Assembly (NCBI RefSeq): GCF_017298635.1
Contig: NZ_CP071182.1
Span: 4,874,001-4,938,000 of the forward strand
From: Paenalicyclobacillus mengziensis
GTDB lineage: Bacteria > Bacillota > Bacilli > Alicyclobacillales > Alicyclobacillaceae
Reading direction: 5' to 3'
DNA length: 64,000 bases
The notes under the pieces are model-generated. The model was given only the letters and a program-made list of their open reading frames with translations. It searched no databases and had not been told where the DNA came from. The translations under genes and the position numbers were made by a program. Below are positions 52,578 through 60,810 of this stretch, piece by piece (positions within the stretch are counted from its first letter, which is position 1; each line of letters starts with the position of its first letter).

Positions 52578-53435
52578 TCAGTCCTCCTGCAGCCTTGGAT
52601 TGGCAACCGTATCGATGCCGAAGTTGATAAGGGTCATTGATGATGCGAGGAGTGCGATACAAAGTCCTGGGGCAATAATCCACGCCCACTGGCCGTTGAG
52701 CAGGGCGTCTCCATTTTGTGCCCAATAAATCATTGTACCCCAACTCGTGATACTCGGATTTCCGAGTCCCAGGAACTCCAGTCCAGCTTCAGCGAGAACG
52801 GCTCCTGTGACAGCCCCGAAGAAGTTCGCAATGATGTACGACAACATGTTTGGAAGAATCTCGCGAAAAATAATGCGAAACGGATTCTCACCGGCAAACC
52901 TCGCTGACAGGACGTAATCCTGACGGCTTAACGTCAGCATCTGTGCGCGCAGCGTTCTGCCGCCGAACGCCCATCCAGTCAGCGACATGACGAAGATGAT
53001 TTCTCCGATCCCGTGATGCGGGATGTAGGCAGCAATCAAAATCATCAGTGGTAGGCCCGGGAGCACGAGCATGATGTTCATGACAAGTGACAATATGTCA
53101 TCCACCATACCGCCAAAGTACCCCGCGACGAAACCCACAACGAGCGCAACAAGAATCACAATCCCGCCGGATACGAAGCCAACAAACATCGACACTCGTG
53201 CTCCATACAACAGCTGTGTAAAGACGTCCTGTCCACTTTGTGTTGTACCAAGCCAGTGTGCGGCTGTGGGACCTTGTGCTGGCGCAAATGACGTATTCGT
53301 CACGGAATACGGAGCCAAGAGTGGTCCAAACAAAGCCATCAGAACGAAGAGGGTCAGAATCACGATGCCAATGCGCGCTTTTTTGTTTCGCCACACGATT
53401 TGAATCGGGCTTTGCTGTTTGACGTTGTCTGTCAT
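52578..53435 (-). CDS. ABC transporter permease (DppC/OppC type)
   Basis: A 285-residue permease with six helices. HWLGTTQSGQDVFTQLLYG is the OppC entry, and SARFAGENPFRIIFREILPN the EAA loop. The ATG overlaps the DppB stop codon (ATGA). It belongs to the LacI-controlled sugar operon. Confidence 0.93.
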   Translation of the reverse strand: MTDNVKQQSPIQIVWRNKKARIGIVILTLFVLMALFGPLLAPYSVTNTSFAPAQGPTAAHWLGTTQSGQDVFTQLLYGARVSMFVGFVSGGIVILVALVVGFVAGYFGGMVDDILSLVMNIMLVLPGLPLMILIAAYIPHHGIGEIIFVMSLTGWAFGGRTLRAQMLTLSRQDYVLSARFAGENPFRIIFREILPNMLSYIIANFFGAVTGAVLAEAGLEFLGLGNPSITSWGTMIYWAQNGDALLNGQWAWIIAPGLCIALLASSMTLINFGIDTVANPRLQED

Positions 53436-54424
53436 CTCGTCGCCCCCTTACGAAGCCGGGGATCGAGTAGACCGGCCACAATATCCGCTACAAAGTTGGC
53501 GAGTAATACGCTGATAGTGATAAAGAGAAACAACGTTTGCAGAAGTGGATAGTCCTGATTACTCACGGCGGTCGCAAGCAGATACCCCATACCGGGATAG
53601 GCAAAAACCGTTTCCATCAGAAGGGAGCCACCGACGACCATGCCAAGCGCCATCGCAAAGTTCGTGACAATGGGAAGCATCGCATTTCGAGCTGCGTAAC
53701 GGAGGGCAATGGTTCGGTTCTTCAGGCCACCAGCTCGGGCCAATAGAATGTATTCTTCGCCAAGGGTATTGATCATGTTGTTGCGCATGCCGAGGAGCGA
53801 CCCTCCGACGCCTGTGATAAAAATCGTGAGTGCTGGTAGGATGCTGTGGTAGATTGCACTTCCCCAGAAAGCCGGCGTCATCGAAGGTGTTAGGTTTCCA
53901 CTGTACCCACCGGAAATCGGAAACCATCGGTGAATGAATCCAAAGAAATAAATCAACGCCAAAGCGAGCCAAAAGTATGGGAACGCGGAGGTGAATGACA
54001 GCAACACCGTTGCTGTAGAATCAAACTTCTTCCCACGGTTCCACGCTGCATACACGCCAAGCAGTGTCCCGACCACAAATTGCAGAATGGTGACCATACC
54101 GACCAAAACCAGTGTCCAAGGCAGGGCGTGCATGATGACAGAAGAGACCGTCTGTGGGAAGTAGGAGTATGAAATGCCGAAATTTCCGTGAACGATGTCA
54201 ATCAAGTACTTCCAGTACTGACTCCATAGCGATCCCGTTGGGAGTCCCAGCATCAATTCCAATGCCTTCTCCTGCTCAGGACTCACAGGACCTTGTTGAG
54301 CATATTTCGCCATCATGGCTTGTGCAGGGTTCCCCGGCATCAGTCGTGGAATGATGAAGTTGAGTGTGACCGCGATCCATACAGTCAATATGAGGAAGCC
54401 AATCTTACGCGCGAAATACCGCAT
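53432..54424 (-). CDS. ABC transporter permease (DppB/OppB type)
   Basis: A 330-residue permease. The N-terminal MRYFARKIGFLILTVWIAV and NFIIPRLMPGNP, and the EAA-loop LLARAGGLKNRTIALRYAARN, fit DppB. AAAAGGAG lies before the ATG at 54424. A strong hairpin separates it from the binding-protein gene, which would make that gene more abundant. Confidence 0.93.
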   Translation of the reverse strand: MRYFARKIGFLILTVWIAVTLNFIIPRLMPGNPAQAMMAKYAQQGPVSPEQEKALELMLGLPTGSLWSQYWKYLIDIVHGNFGISYSYFPQTVSSVIMHALPWTLVLVGMVTILQFVVGTLLGVYAAWNRGKKFDSTATVLLSFTSAFPYFWLALALIYFFGFIHRWFPISGGYSGNLTPSMTPAFWGSAIYHSILPALTIFITGVGGSLLGMRNNMINTLGEEYILLARAGGLKNRTIALRYAARNAMLPIVTNFAMALGMVVGGSLLMETVFAYPGMGYLLATAVSNQDYPLLQTLFLFITISVLLANFVADIVAGLLDPRLRKGATR

Positions 54425-54438
54425 TCTCAATGCTCCTT

Positions 54439-54479
54439 TTAAAAGATGCCTTCCCGAGCCAACCGTTCGGGAAGGCATG
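54439..54479 (-). terminator. attenuating hairpin between binding protein and permease genes
   Basis: On the minus strand TGCCTTCCCGA pairs with TCGGGAAGGCA, followed by TCTTTT. Partial termination here would lift the binding protein above the membrane components. Confidence 0.75.
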
Positions 54480-54484
54480 TCATT

Positions 54485-56185
54485 CTAGGACCGAGGTTGC
54501 AGATGCGTGAAAATCATCAACGGAGGCTGCCCATATGGCGCTGGTGGCGCATACGGGTCGCTCGCACTTGGCCAACCTGTGAATTTCTTGGTACTAAACT
54601 CGCTCCATGTTGCACCGTAGAACAGTGCGATGACAGGGACCTGATTGAACACCGCTTGCTCAACCTGATAAGCGTCTTTTTGCTGGGTAGCCTGATTTGT
54701 GGACTGTTGCCAATTGGCCAGTACTTGGTCGACGCTCGGGTCCTTGAAGCGCTCTTGGTTCTGACTTGTGCTCTGTCCAACAGGGAGCGCAAACTGGCTA
54801 TTCACGAGGGAATTGTAAGCCTGAAATGGGCTTGCCTGACCGCCAAAACCCATTAGCGCGCCCTCGAACTGTCCTGTCGACAAGCTCGAACTATAAGCGC
54901 CGTATTGGGGCGTTGCAACATTCACGCTGATGCCCAATTGTTTCAGATTGGACTGAATGATTTGGGCTGTCTGGATCCAGTCCGACCATCCATTTGGAAC
55001 TTCAATGCTAAAGGAAATCGGTTTTCCCGACTTATCAAGTAGTTGCCCACTGCTGTTTGTCTTATAACCCGCTTGCGCCAGCATTTGCTTCGCTTTTTGA
55101 AGGTTATAACTGTACACACCCTTGTTTGGAATCGAGGGGTCGAGCCATTTTGACTGACCAGGTAAAATCAGTCCCGTCTGACTGGCGACATTCACGTATC
55201 CGTCCTCAGCCTGCTTCGCAATCTCTTGCTTATTAATGCCGTAGGCCAGCGCCTGACGGAACTGAACATCGTTAAACGGCGCCTTCGTCAGGTTCAATGC
55301 CAAGGAAACCACGCCGCCGGCAGGGAACCAGTACTTGTTATACTGCGGGTCTTTGCTGACAAACGTCTTTTGGACGTTCGGCAAGAACAGGGTTGCCCAA
55401 TCCCACTGACCGGAAGACAGCTTCAGCGCAGCGGTCTGATTGTTCCCAAGTACAGGGAACACAAGGGTCTGCACGTTGACCTTGTCAGCTTGCCAATAGG
55501 TTGGATTTTTCTTCAGGGTGTACTGCTCTGGCGTAAAGTTTCCAACCATGTACGGCCCAGTACCCACAGGGTTCGGCATCATTTGCTTGGTCGGGTCTGT
55601 AATCGTAGACCAGATATGTTTCGGAACAATCACCGTGCTGGCAATAGAATAGAATGTTGGTACGTTTGGATTCTTGAACTTGAAGGTGACCTTGTTGCCG
55701 CTTGCAGTCACACTGCTTAGAACCTGCCATAATCCCTGTGAATCCAGGGCTGGGTACTTCTTCAGATAATTGAAGGTGAAAGCAACATCGGCGGCGCTAA
55801 AGGGCTTCCCGTCGTTCCACTGAACGCCGCTGCGCACTGTCACGACCAGCGTCTTATTGTTTTGCCACGTGTAATTGGTCCCGAGCCATGGTGTCACTTT
55901 CCCATTGATGTTGTTGACAAAGAAGAGAGGTTCATAGATGTAAGAGGTGCCAATCCGGTTCCCCGGTGCGAATGGATTGAAGTTGTCTTGAAAGGTTGGC
56001 GATCCGTTGTCCACACCGATTGTCAAACTGGATTTGGCCGGTGTTGATGAAACAGTTCCCCCGGGCGAATTACTCGCTGCGGTACTACCGGCCGAGTTGT
56101 TTGAAGACTGCCCACAGCCAGCGAGTGAAGCACCGGCCACTCCCACTAAAGCCACTAGTGAAATCAGTGATTTCTTGGCTTTCAA
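54485..56185 (-). CDS. ABC transporter substrate-binding lipoprotein, family 5
   Basis: A 566-residue lipoprotein. The signal peptide ends in the lipobox LAGC (about residue 24), then a Ser/Asn-rich linker, and the SBP_bac_5 core with VQWNDGKPFSAADVAFTFNY. The TTG start follows AGAGGGGG. In this operon, with LacI and a beta-galactosidase, it more likely binds oligosaccharides than peptides, as some family-5 proteins of thermophiles do. Confidence 0.92.
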   Translation of the reverse strand: MKAKKSLISLVALVGVAGASLAGCGQSSNNSAGSTAASNSPGGTVSSTPAKSSLTIGVDNGSPTFQDNFNPFAPGNRIGTSYIYEPLFFVNNINGKVTPWLGTNYTWQNNKTLVVTVRSGVQWNDGKPFSAADVAFTFNYLKKYPALDSQGLWQVLSSVTASGNKVTFKFKNPNVPTFYSIASTVIVPKHIWSTITDPTKQMMPNPVGTGPYMVGNFTPEQYTLKKNPTYWQADKVNVQTLVFPVLGNNQTAALKLSSGQWDWATLFLPNVQKTFVSKDPQYNKYWFPAGGVVSLALNLTKAPFNDVQFRQALAYGINKQEIAKQAEDGYVNVASQTGLILPGQSKWLDPSIPNKGVYSYNLQKAKQMLAQAGYKTNSSGQLLDKSGKPISFSIEVPNGWSDWIQTAQIIQSNLKQLGISVNVATPQYGAYSSSLSTGQFEGALMGFGGQASPFQAYNSLVNSQFALPVGQSTSQNQERFKDPSVDQVLANWQQSTNQATQQKDAYQVEQAVFNQVPVIALFYGATWSEFSTKKFTGWPSASDPYAPPAPYGQPPLMIFTHLQPRS

Positions 56186-56321
56186 TGTATATCCCCCTCT
56201 TAATTAAGGAATGTGCACCGTCCTGCCTCATGTCTGCACAGAAGGCGGTCGGGCCGATATGAAAAAGGGAAACACCCCTCATATCCCAGTTCACATTTCG
56301 CGCCTCTTGCGCATTTCACGC

Positions 56322-57338
56322 CTATAGGTTTGTTTGATTCCCGTGACTGATGTGCCGCTGTGAGGATTGACGGACCACCAGGTTGGTCGCTAACCGCACA
56401 GAGCCAAGTGTCTTACTACCTGAGAGCGCCTGAAATAACAGTTGTGCAGCGACTGCTCCCATCTCATACATTGGTTGTTGCACTGTTGTGAGTGACGGCC
56501 GAACATACTCTGCGATGCGAATGTTGTCAAATCCCGCCAGAGCAACGTCATCGGGCACGCGAATTCCTTTTTCCTCAAATGCCCTTAAAATGCCCAACGC
56601 CATTTCATCATTCGACGCAAAGACAGCGTCTGGCAGCTCTGGCAGTGCACTCATGACCTTCCCAACTGTATAGCCGCCTTGCTCGGTAAACTGACCGTTA
56701 TAATCGAAACGTTTCGAAACAGGCGCTGAAAATTCGTTCATCGCCTTTACGTAGCCACGATAGCGGTGTTCCGCATCGAGCGAGTCCGCGGGGCCACTAA
56801 CAAAGACAACGCGTCGATTTCCAACCTCTAAGAGATGGCGTGTGACTTGGTAACCACCTTGCTCGTTGTCTACCCGGACACTATAGACAAACTCATCTGT
56901 GAGTTCGCGGTCGAGGACAACAACCGGCAAATCCGCACCTGCGGATTGGACAATGACTTCATCGTCGACATCAGGTGCAAGCACGATGACGCCGTCAACC
57001 CGTCGTTCGGAGAGCAACTTGACCGCGGAACCATTACGTCCCCCAAGAGATCCGCTGGCTATTGTGTTGTAGCCGCTGCTTGTCGCAACGTCCTGAACAC
57101 CGCGAATCAACTCAGAATAGAACGGACCACCGAGGTCGTGCAGCAGGATGCAGATGGTGTCGGTTTTCCTCGTCTTGAGGTCCCGTGCGATTCCGTTTGG
57201 TCGATACTGTAACTTGTGAGCAGCCTCGAGCACACGACGCCTTGTTGACTCCTTCACCTTGGGATCGTTTCTTAGCGCGAGTGACACAGTAGATAAGGCT
57301 ACGTTGGCAGCTTTGGCGACATCCTTCATCGTAGGCAT
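56322..57338 (-). CDS. LacI family transcriptional regulator
   Basis: A 338-residue repressor. The HTH is TMKDVAKAANVALSTVSLAL, with hinge LQYRPNGIARDLKTRKT, and the core is sugar-binding (GFDNIRIAEYVRPSLTTVQQP). AGAGGTG precedes the ATG at 57338; a longer frame to 57434 is less likely. It sits upstream of the saccharide ABC/GH35 genes on the same strand and probably represses them and itself. Confidence 0.94.
   Translation of the reverse strand: MPTMKDVAKAANVALSTVSLALRNDPKVKESTRRRVLEAAHKLQYRPNGIARDLKTRKTDTICILLHDLGGPFYSELIRGVQDVATSSGYNTIASGSLGGRNGSAVKLLSERRVDGVIVLAPDVDDEVIVQSAGADLPVVVLDRELTDEFVYSVRVDNEQGGYQVTRHLLEVGNRRVVFVSGPADSLDAEHRYRGYVKAMNEFSAPVSKRFDYNGQFTEQGGYTVGKVMSALPELPDAVFASNDEMALGILRAFEEKGIRVPDDVALAGFDNIRIAEYVRPSLTTVQQPMYEMGAVAAQLLFQALSGSKTLGSVRLATNLVVRQSSQRHISHGNQTNL
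56704..56717. promoter_or_regulatory. perfect LacI-type palindrome inside the lacI gene
   Basis: TCGAAACGTTTCGA is a perfect 14-bp palindrome with the central CG of LacI-family operators, inside the coding region. It might be an auxiliary operator; chance is possible because it also encodes a normal codon string. Confidence 0.35.
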
Positions 57339-57360
57339 CGAGGGCACCTCTTTAGAAATA

Positions 57361-57372
57361 AAAACGTTTCGA
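57361..57372. promoter_or_regulatory. candidate LacI operator upstream of lacI
   Basis: AAAACGTTTCGA lies 23 bases upstream of the lacI start and shares AAACGTTTCGA with the perfect palindrome at 56704. Autoregulation is suggested. Confidence 0.45.
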
Positions 57373-57435
57373 TTTTCGTTGAAAAAAATAAAGATTTGAT
57401 TGAATTGCTCGATACGTTTTGAGCATACAGCCACA

Positions 57436-57449
57436 TGAAAGCGATGTCA
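57436..57449. promoter_or_regulatory. cre-like site upstream of lacI
   Basis: TGAAAGCGATGTCA matches the CcpA consensus TGWNANCGNTNWCA at every fixed position. It lies about 100 bases upstream of lacI, consistent with carbon catabolite control of the saccharide operon. Confidence 0.55.
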
Positions 57450-57577
57450 ACAAGCGTTTTCATGAACATTCAATCTTATCAGCGCTAAAATGATACAATA
57501 TTCAATTTTTACAGACCTCGATTCATGAAGTTCCAGCACCTCATCGTCAGTTGGACCTTCCAGTTGGTAGCCTTACA

Positions 57578-57898
57578 TTACTGTGTCACCTTCGCCATCT
57601 CTGCGTTTGCCAACGTCTCTCTGATGACCCCAAGGTCAACACCCGCAGACAGGTGTATTTCGACCGTGTATGAGTCCAATAAGAACTCTCGGATTTTGAG
57701 ACTCGCTCGACCATTCGTCGCAAGCTTAAATTCACGGTCTAATTCTTTTTCTGAAACAGAATACGGAATCGGAACCGTAACCACCTGAGATGCTGGGGTT
57801 TCTTTCGCATTCATGTCGATAATTTTAAATTTGTTATTTTGCGCTTTTTGAGATAACAACGACCGCGTAAATGAAGGAATGAAGAGTCTCGGTATCAT
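57578..57898 (-). CDS. hypothetical protein, 106 residues
   Basis: A soluble protein with a basic N-terminal 28 residues and a mixed alpha/beta remainder. No family recognised. A second ATG at about residue 29 might be the true start. No strong binding site. It lies between lacI and a repeat cluster. Confidence 0.4.
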   Translation of the reverse strand: MIPRLFIPSFTRSLLSQKAQNNKFKIIDMNAKETPASQVVTVPIPYSVSEKELDREFKLATNGRASLKIREFLLDSYTVEIHLSAGVDLGVIRETLANAEMAKVTQ

Positions 57899-58000
57899 GC
57901 GTATCAGTATCCCTAGTTGCTTTGCGTCTGCAAAGCTTCACTCAATCGCATAACGAGTTCTAAACGCGCTATTCAACCTGCGTTAAACGCGCCAATCGGA

Positions 58001-58105
58001 AATAACGCGCTCGTGGCGCGTTATTGTGTGAAACGGATCGGATAACGCTTCCAGAGCGCGTTATTTACGAAAGCCGGGTGCTTAGCGCTTCCAGAGCGCG
58101 TTATT
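58001..58105. repeat. cluster of GCGCGTTATT hairpins and direct repeats
   Basis: AATAACGCGC (58001-58010) and GCGCGTTATT (58016-58025) form a perfect 10-bp hairpin. The 20-mer CGCTTCCAGAGCGCGTTATT occurs at 58046-58065 and 58086-58105, 40 bases apart. Further partial copies of ACGCG words lie at 57961-57990. Confidence 0.75.
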
Positions 58106-58129
58106 CCTCGCCGGCAAAGGCAGATGCGG

Positions 58130-58436
58130 TAGCGCCCGTATAATTGAGGCAAATTCGATGGTCGCCGCGATGATACAAAATGTGCCCTCTTGTTATAAAT
58201 TGTATAGCAAGTCACATTGATAGCCTGTGCCAGATATGTCACGGAATCACGGATCAGAAAAAAGCCGTTTTCATCCAAAAGCTGAACAACCTTCATTTTG
58301 TGTGTCTTATTCACCAAGTGAAGTGGAACGCCGATAGCATCGATGGCTCTCTCGACCAATGTTCGTTGCAATTCCTCTACGTTGCTGACGAACAACTCTT
58401 CCACAGGCTCAGAATTGATCAGTTCTTTTCAACGGC
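58130..58436 (-). pseudogene. fragment of a YheO/DauR-type regulator (HTH_22 domain only)
   Basis: The frame from about 58436 down reads VERAIDAIGVPLHLVNKTHK, then MKVVQLLDENGFFLIRDSV and LAQAINVTCYTIYN, matching the C-terminal HTH of YheO/DauR regulators. The N-terminal PAS-like domain is absent: a stop codon lies just upstream and no ribosome binding site precedes GTG 58404. The C-terminal end runs into repeat sequence. It may have been the regulator of the UbiX/UbiD cluster next to it. Confidence 0.6.
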
Positions 58437-58471
58437 GTAACGCAAAAGGTCTTTTCAAGGCGCAGCGCAAA
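58424..58471. repeat. short imperfect direct repeat
   Basis: Two units of TCTTTTCAA followed by GGCG...CGCAAAA lie in tandem, about 30 bases apart. They separate the regulator fragment from the ubiX end. Confidence 0.6.
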
Positions 58472-58598
58472 AAGCCTGGGCTTAAACATACCCAGGAGAA
58501 CGATGACAGGACGACAGATCTCGCTCTGCATCGAGATCGAGATCTGCCAGCGAGTTTTATGTCTCGTTAAGCTCCATGGCGCTCATGGCCGCAATTGC

Positions 58599-59153
58599 TT
58601 AGAGCTTCCAGCGAGTTGTGAGATTGGACTCAATGCCAAACTGGTCGAGCACACGTGCTACGGTGTGGTTGACGACGTCATCTACCGTCTTTGGATGATT
58701 GTAGAATGCAGGCATCGGAGGAACAATCTTCACACCGATTTCAGCCAGGCGCAACATATTCTCCAGGTGAATTGGGCTCAGTGGAGTCTCCCGTGGTACG
58801 AGCACAAGCTTCCTGGATTCCTTTATCGTTACGTCGGCTGCCCGGGTAATGAGGTTGTCTGCCAGCCCGAGTCTGATGCTGGCGAGTGTTTTCATGCTGC
58901 ATGGGGCAATCACCATGCCATCAATCGGGTACGATCCGCTTGAGATGGCAGCAGCCTGGTCTTGCGCTGAGTAGGAAACACTGGCAAGCGCTCGCACTGC
59001 TTCGACGTCCATGTCAGTCTCCATGCGAATCGTTGCTTCCGCCCATTTGCTCAGAATTAGATGGGATTCGATACCGACCGAATTCAAGGCGCCAAGCGTG
59101 CGTATCCCCCAGATTGCCCCGGTTGCCCCAGTAATCCCTACAATCAACCGCAT
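58599..59153 (-). CDS. ubiX: UbiX family flavin prenyltransferase
   Basis: A 184-residue enzyme that makes prenylated FMN for UbiD. MRLIVGITGATGAIWGIR is the family N-terminus; MVIAPCSMKTLASIRLGLADNL and KLVLVPRETPLSPIHLENM are the flavin and prenyl sites. The start at 59153 follows GGGGCGAAG. A tandem operator-like repeat lies upstream. It serves the UbiD decarboxylase at 62404-63849. Confidence 0.95.
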   Translation of the reverse strand: MRLIVGITGATGAIWGIRTLGALNSVGIESHLILSKWAEATIRMETDMDVEAVRALASVSYSAQDQAAAISSGSYPIDGMVIAPCSMKTLASIRLGLADNLITRAADVTIKESRKLVLVPRETPLSPIHLENMLRLAEIGVKIVPPMPAFYNHPKTVDDVVNHTVARVLDQFGIESNLTTRWKL

Positions 59154-59190
59154 CAACTTCGCCCCTGTCGTAAGATGCACTTATCCATAA

Positions 59191-59230
59191 AACTCAATTG
59201 TTGAGATAATCGATAGAAACTCAATTGTTG
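59191..59230. promoter_or_regulatory. tandem operator-like repeats upstream of ubiX
   Basis: AACTCAATTGTTG occurs at 59191-59203 and 59218-59230, 27 bases apart. The first is part of the dyad CTCAA-TTG-TTGAG. They lie 40-80 bases before ubiX and could bind a dimeric regulator. Confidence 0.5.
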
Positions 59231-59373
59231 CGGTACGATAGACACCAGTTGCACGGACCTCAGAAGGTGTCACTGTTAGGTTCGCTGCGGCTGTACTCTT
59301 TCCCTTCAAGCCACCCTTCAAGTCAGATGCAAGAAGGTTCCAGTGCCCGGGCTACGGTACCCAGGTTAACCCG

Positions 59374-60663
59374 TCAGTGCATAGCAACGTTTTTCGTCGC
59401 CTCGGGCAGTGAACCGTTTGCAGTATAGGACGGTCTGACCCTTCCCAACAAGAACAGGTAAGCGAAAGCACCAACGAGCGCAACCAGGCCCGTCACAATC
59501 AGAGCGATGCGGAAATTGTGCAATGACCCGTAGAGCAGTCCAGTGACGAGCGGTGCGAACGATGCACCAAGGTTGCCGCCAAAATTCTGAAGTGAGCTGA
59601 CCGATGAAACAGTTTCTTCTGGGGCCAAATCCATGGGAAGTGAGTTCACACTGCCTGTAACCAATCCCATCGATGCCATCGTCAAAACCAGGAACAATAC
59701 GGCGAACGTCGGCGTCTTGCTGTAAGCCGCGATGATGACAAAGATGGTGCTGAGAATCAGCCCACCACCAATGATGGTCTTTCGCACAACAGTCTTGTCA
59801 CCGCCGCGGTTTACCCATGCGTCTGCCCACCAACCGCCGATAATGGTTGTCACAATTGCCACGACGAATGGCAGTGCGCTAAGCGATCCACTCTTGCCAA
59901 TACTCAAATGTTCTTGAAGGACCAGGATGCCAGGCACCCAGGTCAAAAAGACGTAGAGTACATAAAGGTAGCCAAACTGCCCAATAATCAATGCCCATGT
60001 ATTCCGATAGGCAAAGAGGGTACGCCAACCAACACTCCGGTTAACTGACACGGTTTCGGCGGGTCTTTCAATACCCTTATTCTTACGGTAAATCGCCAAC
60101 CAGACCAGCACCCAGACGAGGCTCAGCGCACCGGTAACATAGAACACCTGGCGCCAGCCCATTGCAACAAGCAAGGCTGCTGATAAGGGAAGGCCGATGG
60201 TTGGACCGAGTTTATTACCTGTGAAGTAGACACTGATGGCCTTCGTACGGTCCTTCGGCTGAATGTTCTCGACAATAATTTTTGGTGCGGAAGGCAACAA
60301 AGCGGATTCGCCCAAACCAAGCAATCCTCGAAATAACGAGAGCAGCGGCAACTTCAGCGTGATGGTCGTCAGCCATGTGGCAATCGTCCATATGACCATA
60401 CCGAGCGGAAGAATTCGTCGCGGATGTAGCTTGTCTATCACGGGCCCGGCAAGCAGCAAAAACGCGGTCAGCGACCACCCGAAGATGGACTGCACGAGGC
60501 CCAAATTCGCAGGCTTCATCATGTGGTGTTTGACCCAGTACGAGCCGGCAATTGCGATGTTTACTCGGTCAATCGCGGAGATAACGAGTGCCGCTAACAG
60601 CATGAGGACAATCCCCCACTGATACAGCGACCATCCTGACTTTGTTGATGTTGGCTTGTCCAT
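59374..60663 (-). CDS. MFS transporter, ACS family (aromatic or carboxylic acid candidate)
   Basis: A 429-residue transporter. ISAIDRVNIAIAG after helix 1 and VIDKLHPRRILP in loop 2-3 mark the ACS family, as in the gene at 44002. SLPMDLAPEETVSSVSSLQNF lies in the second half. AAAGGTAGG precedes the ATG at 60663. The context of UbiX/UbiD suggests uptake of the acid to be decarboxylated. Confidence 0.9.
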   Translation of the reverse strand: MDKPTSTKSGWSLYQWGIVLMLLAALVISAIDRVNIAIAGSYWVKHHMMKPANLGLVQSIFGWSLTAFLLLAGPVIDKLHPRRILPLGMVIWTIATWLTTITLKLPLLSLFRGLLGLGESALLPSAPKIIVENIQPKDRTKAISVYFTGNKLGPTIGLPLSAALLVAMGWRQVFYVTGALSLVWVLVWLAIYRKNKGIERPAETVSVNRSVGWRTLFAYRNTWALIIGQFGYLYVLYVFLTWVPGILVLQEHLSIGKSGSLSALPFVVAIVTTIIGGWWADAWVNRGGDKTVVRKTIIGGGLILSTIFVIIAAYSKTPTFAVLFLVLTMASMGLVTGSVNSLPMDLAPEETVSSVSSLQNFGGNLGASFAPLVTGLLYGSLHNFRIALIVTGLVALVGAFAYLFLLGRVRPSYTANGSLPEATKNVAMH

Positions 60664-60678
60664 GAATAACCTACCTTT

Positions 60679-60798
60679 CAATTCGTTTCAAACCACCAAT
60701 TCGTTTCAAACCACCAATTCGTTTCAAACCACCAATTCGTTTCAAACCACCAATTCGTTTCAAACCACGTCGTTCCAAACCACGTCGTTCCAAACCAC
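60679..60798. repeat. minisatellite of five 18-bp and two 15-bp units
   Basis: Five perfect copies of CAATTCGTTTCAAACCAC (60679-60768) are followed by two of GTCGTTCCAAACCAC (60769-60798). The array fills the leader between two MFS genes and its last unit reaches the ribosome binding site of the downstream one. Copy number may vary. Confidence 0.95.
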
Positions 60799-60810
60799 GT
60801 AAGATGGCTG

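Noticed and set aside
57961..58105. Possible CRISPR or integron attachment sites
   Set aside because: Only two 20-mers with a 20-base interval, no cas or integrase genes nearby.
58130..58436. Intact transcriptional regulator
   Set aside because: Only the C-terminal HTH is present; there is a stop codon just upstream and no start signal.
60679..60798. Possible CRISPR array
   Set aside because: Units are directly adjacent with no spacers and there are no cas genes; it is a minisatellite.
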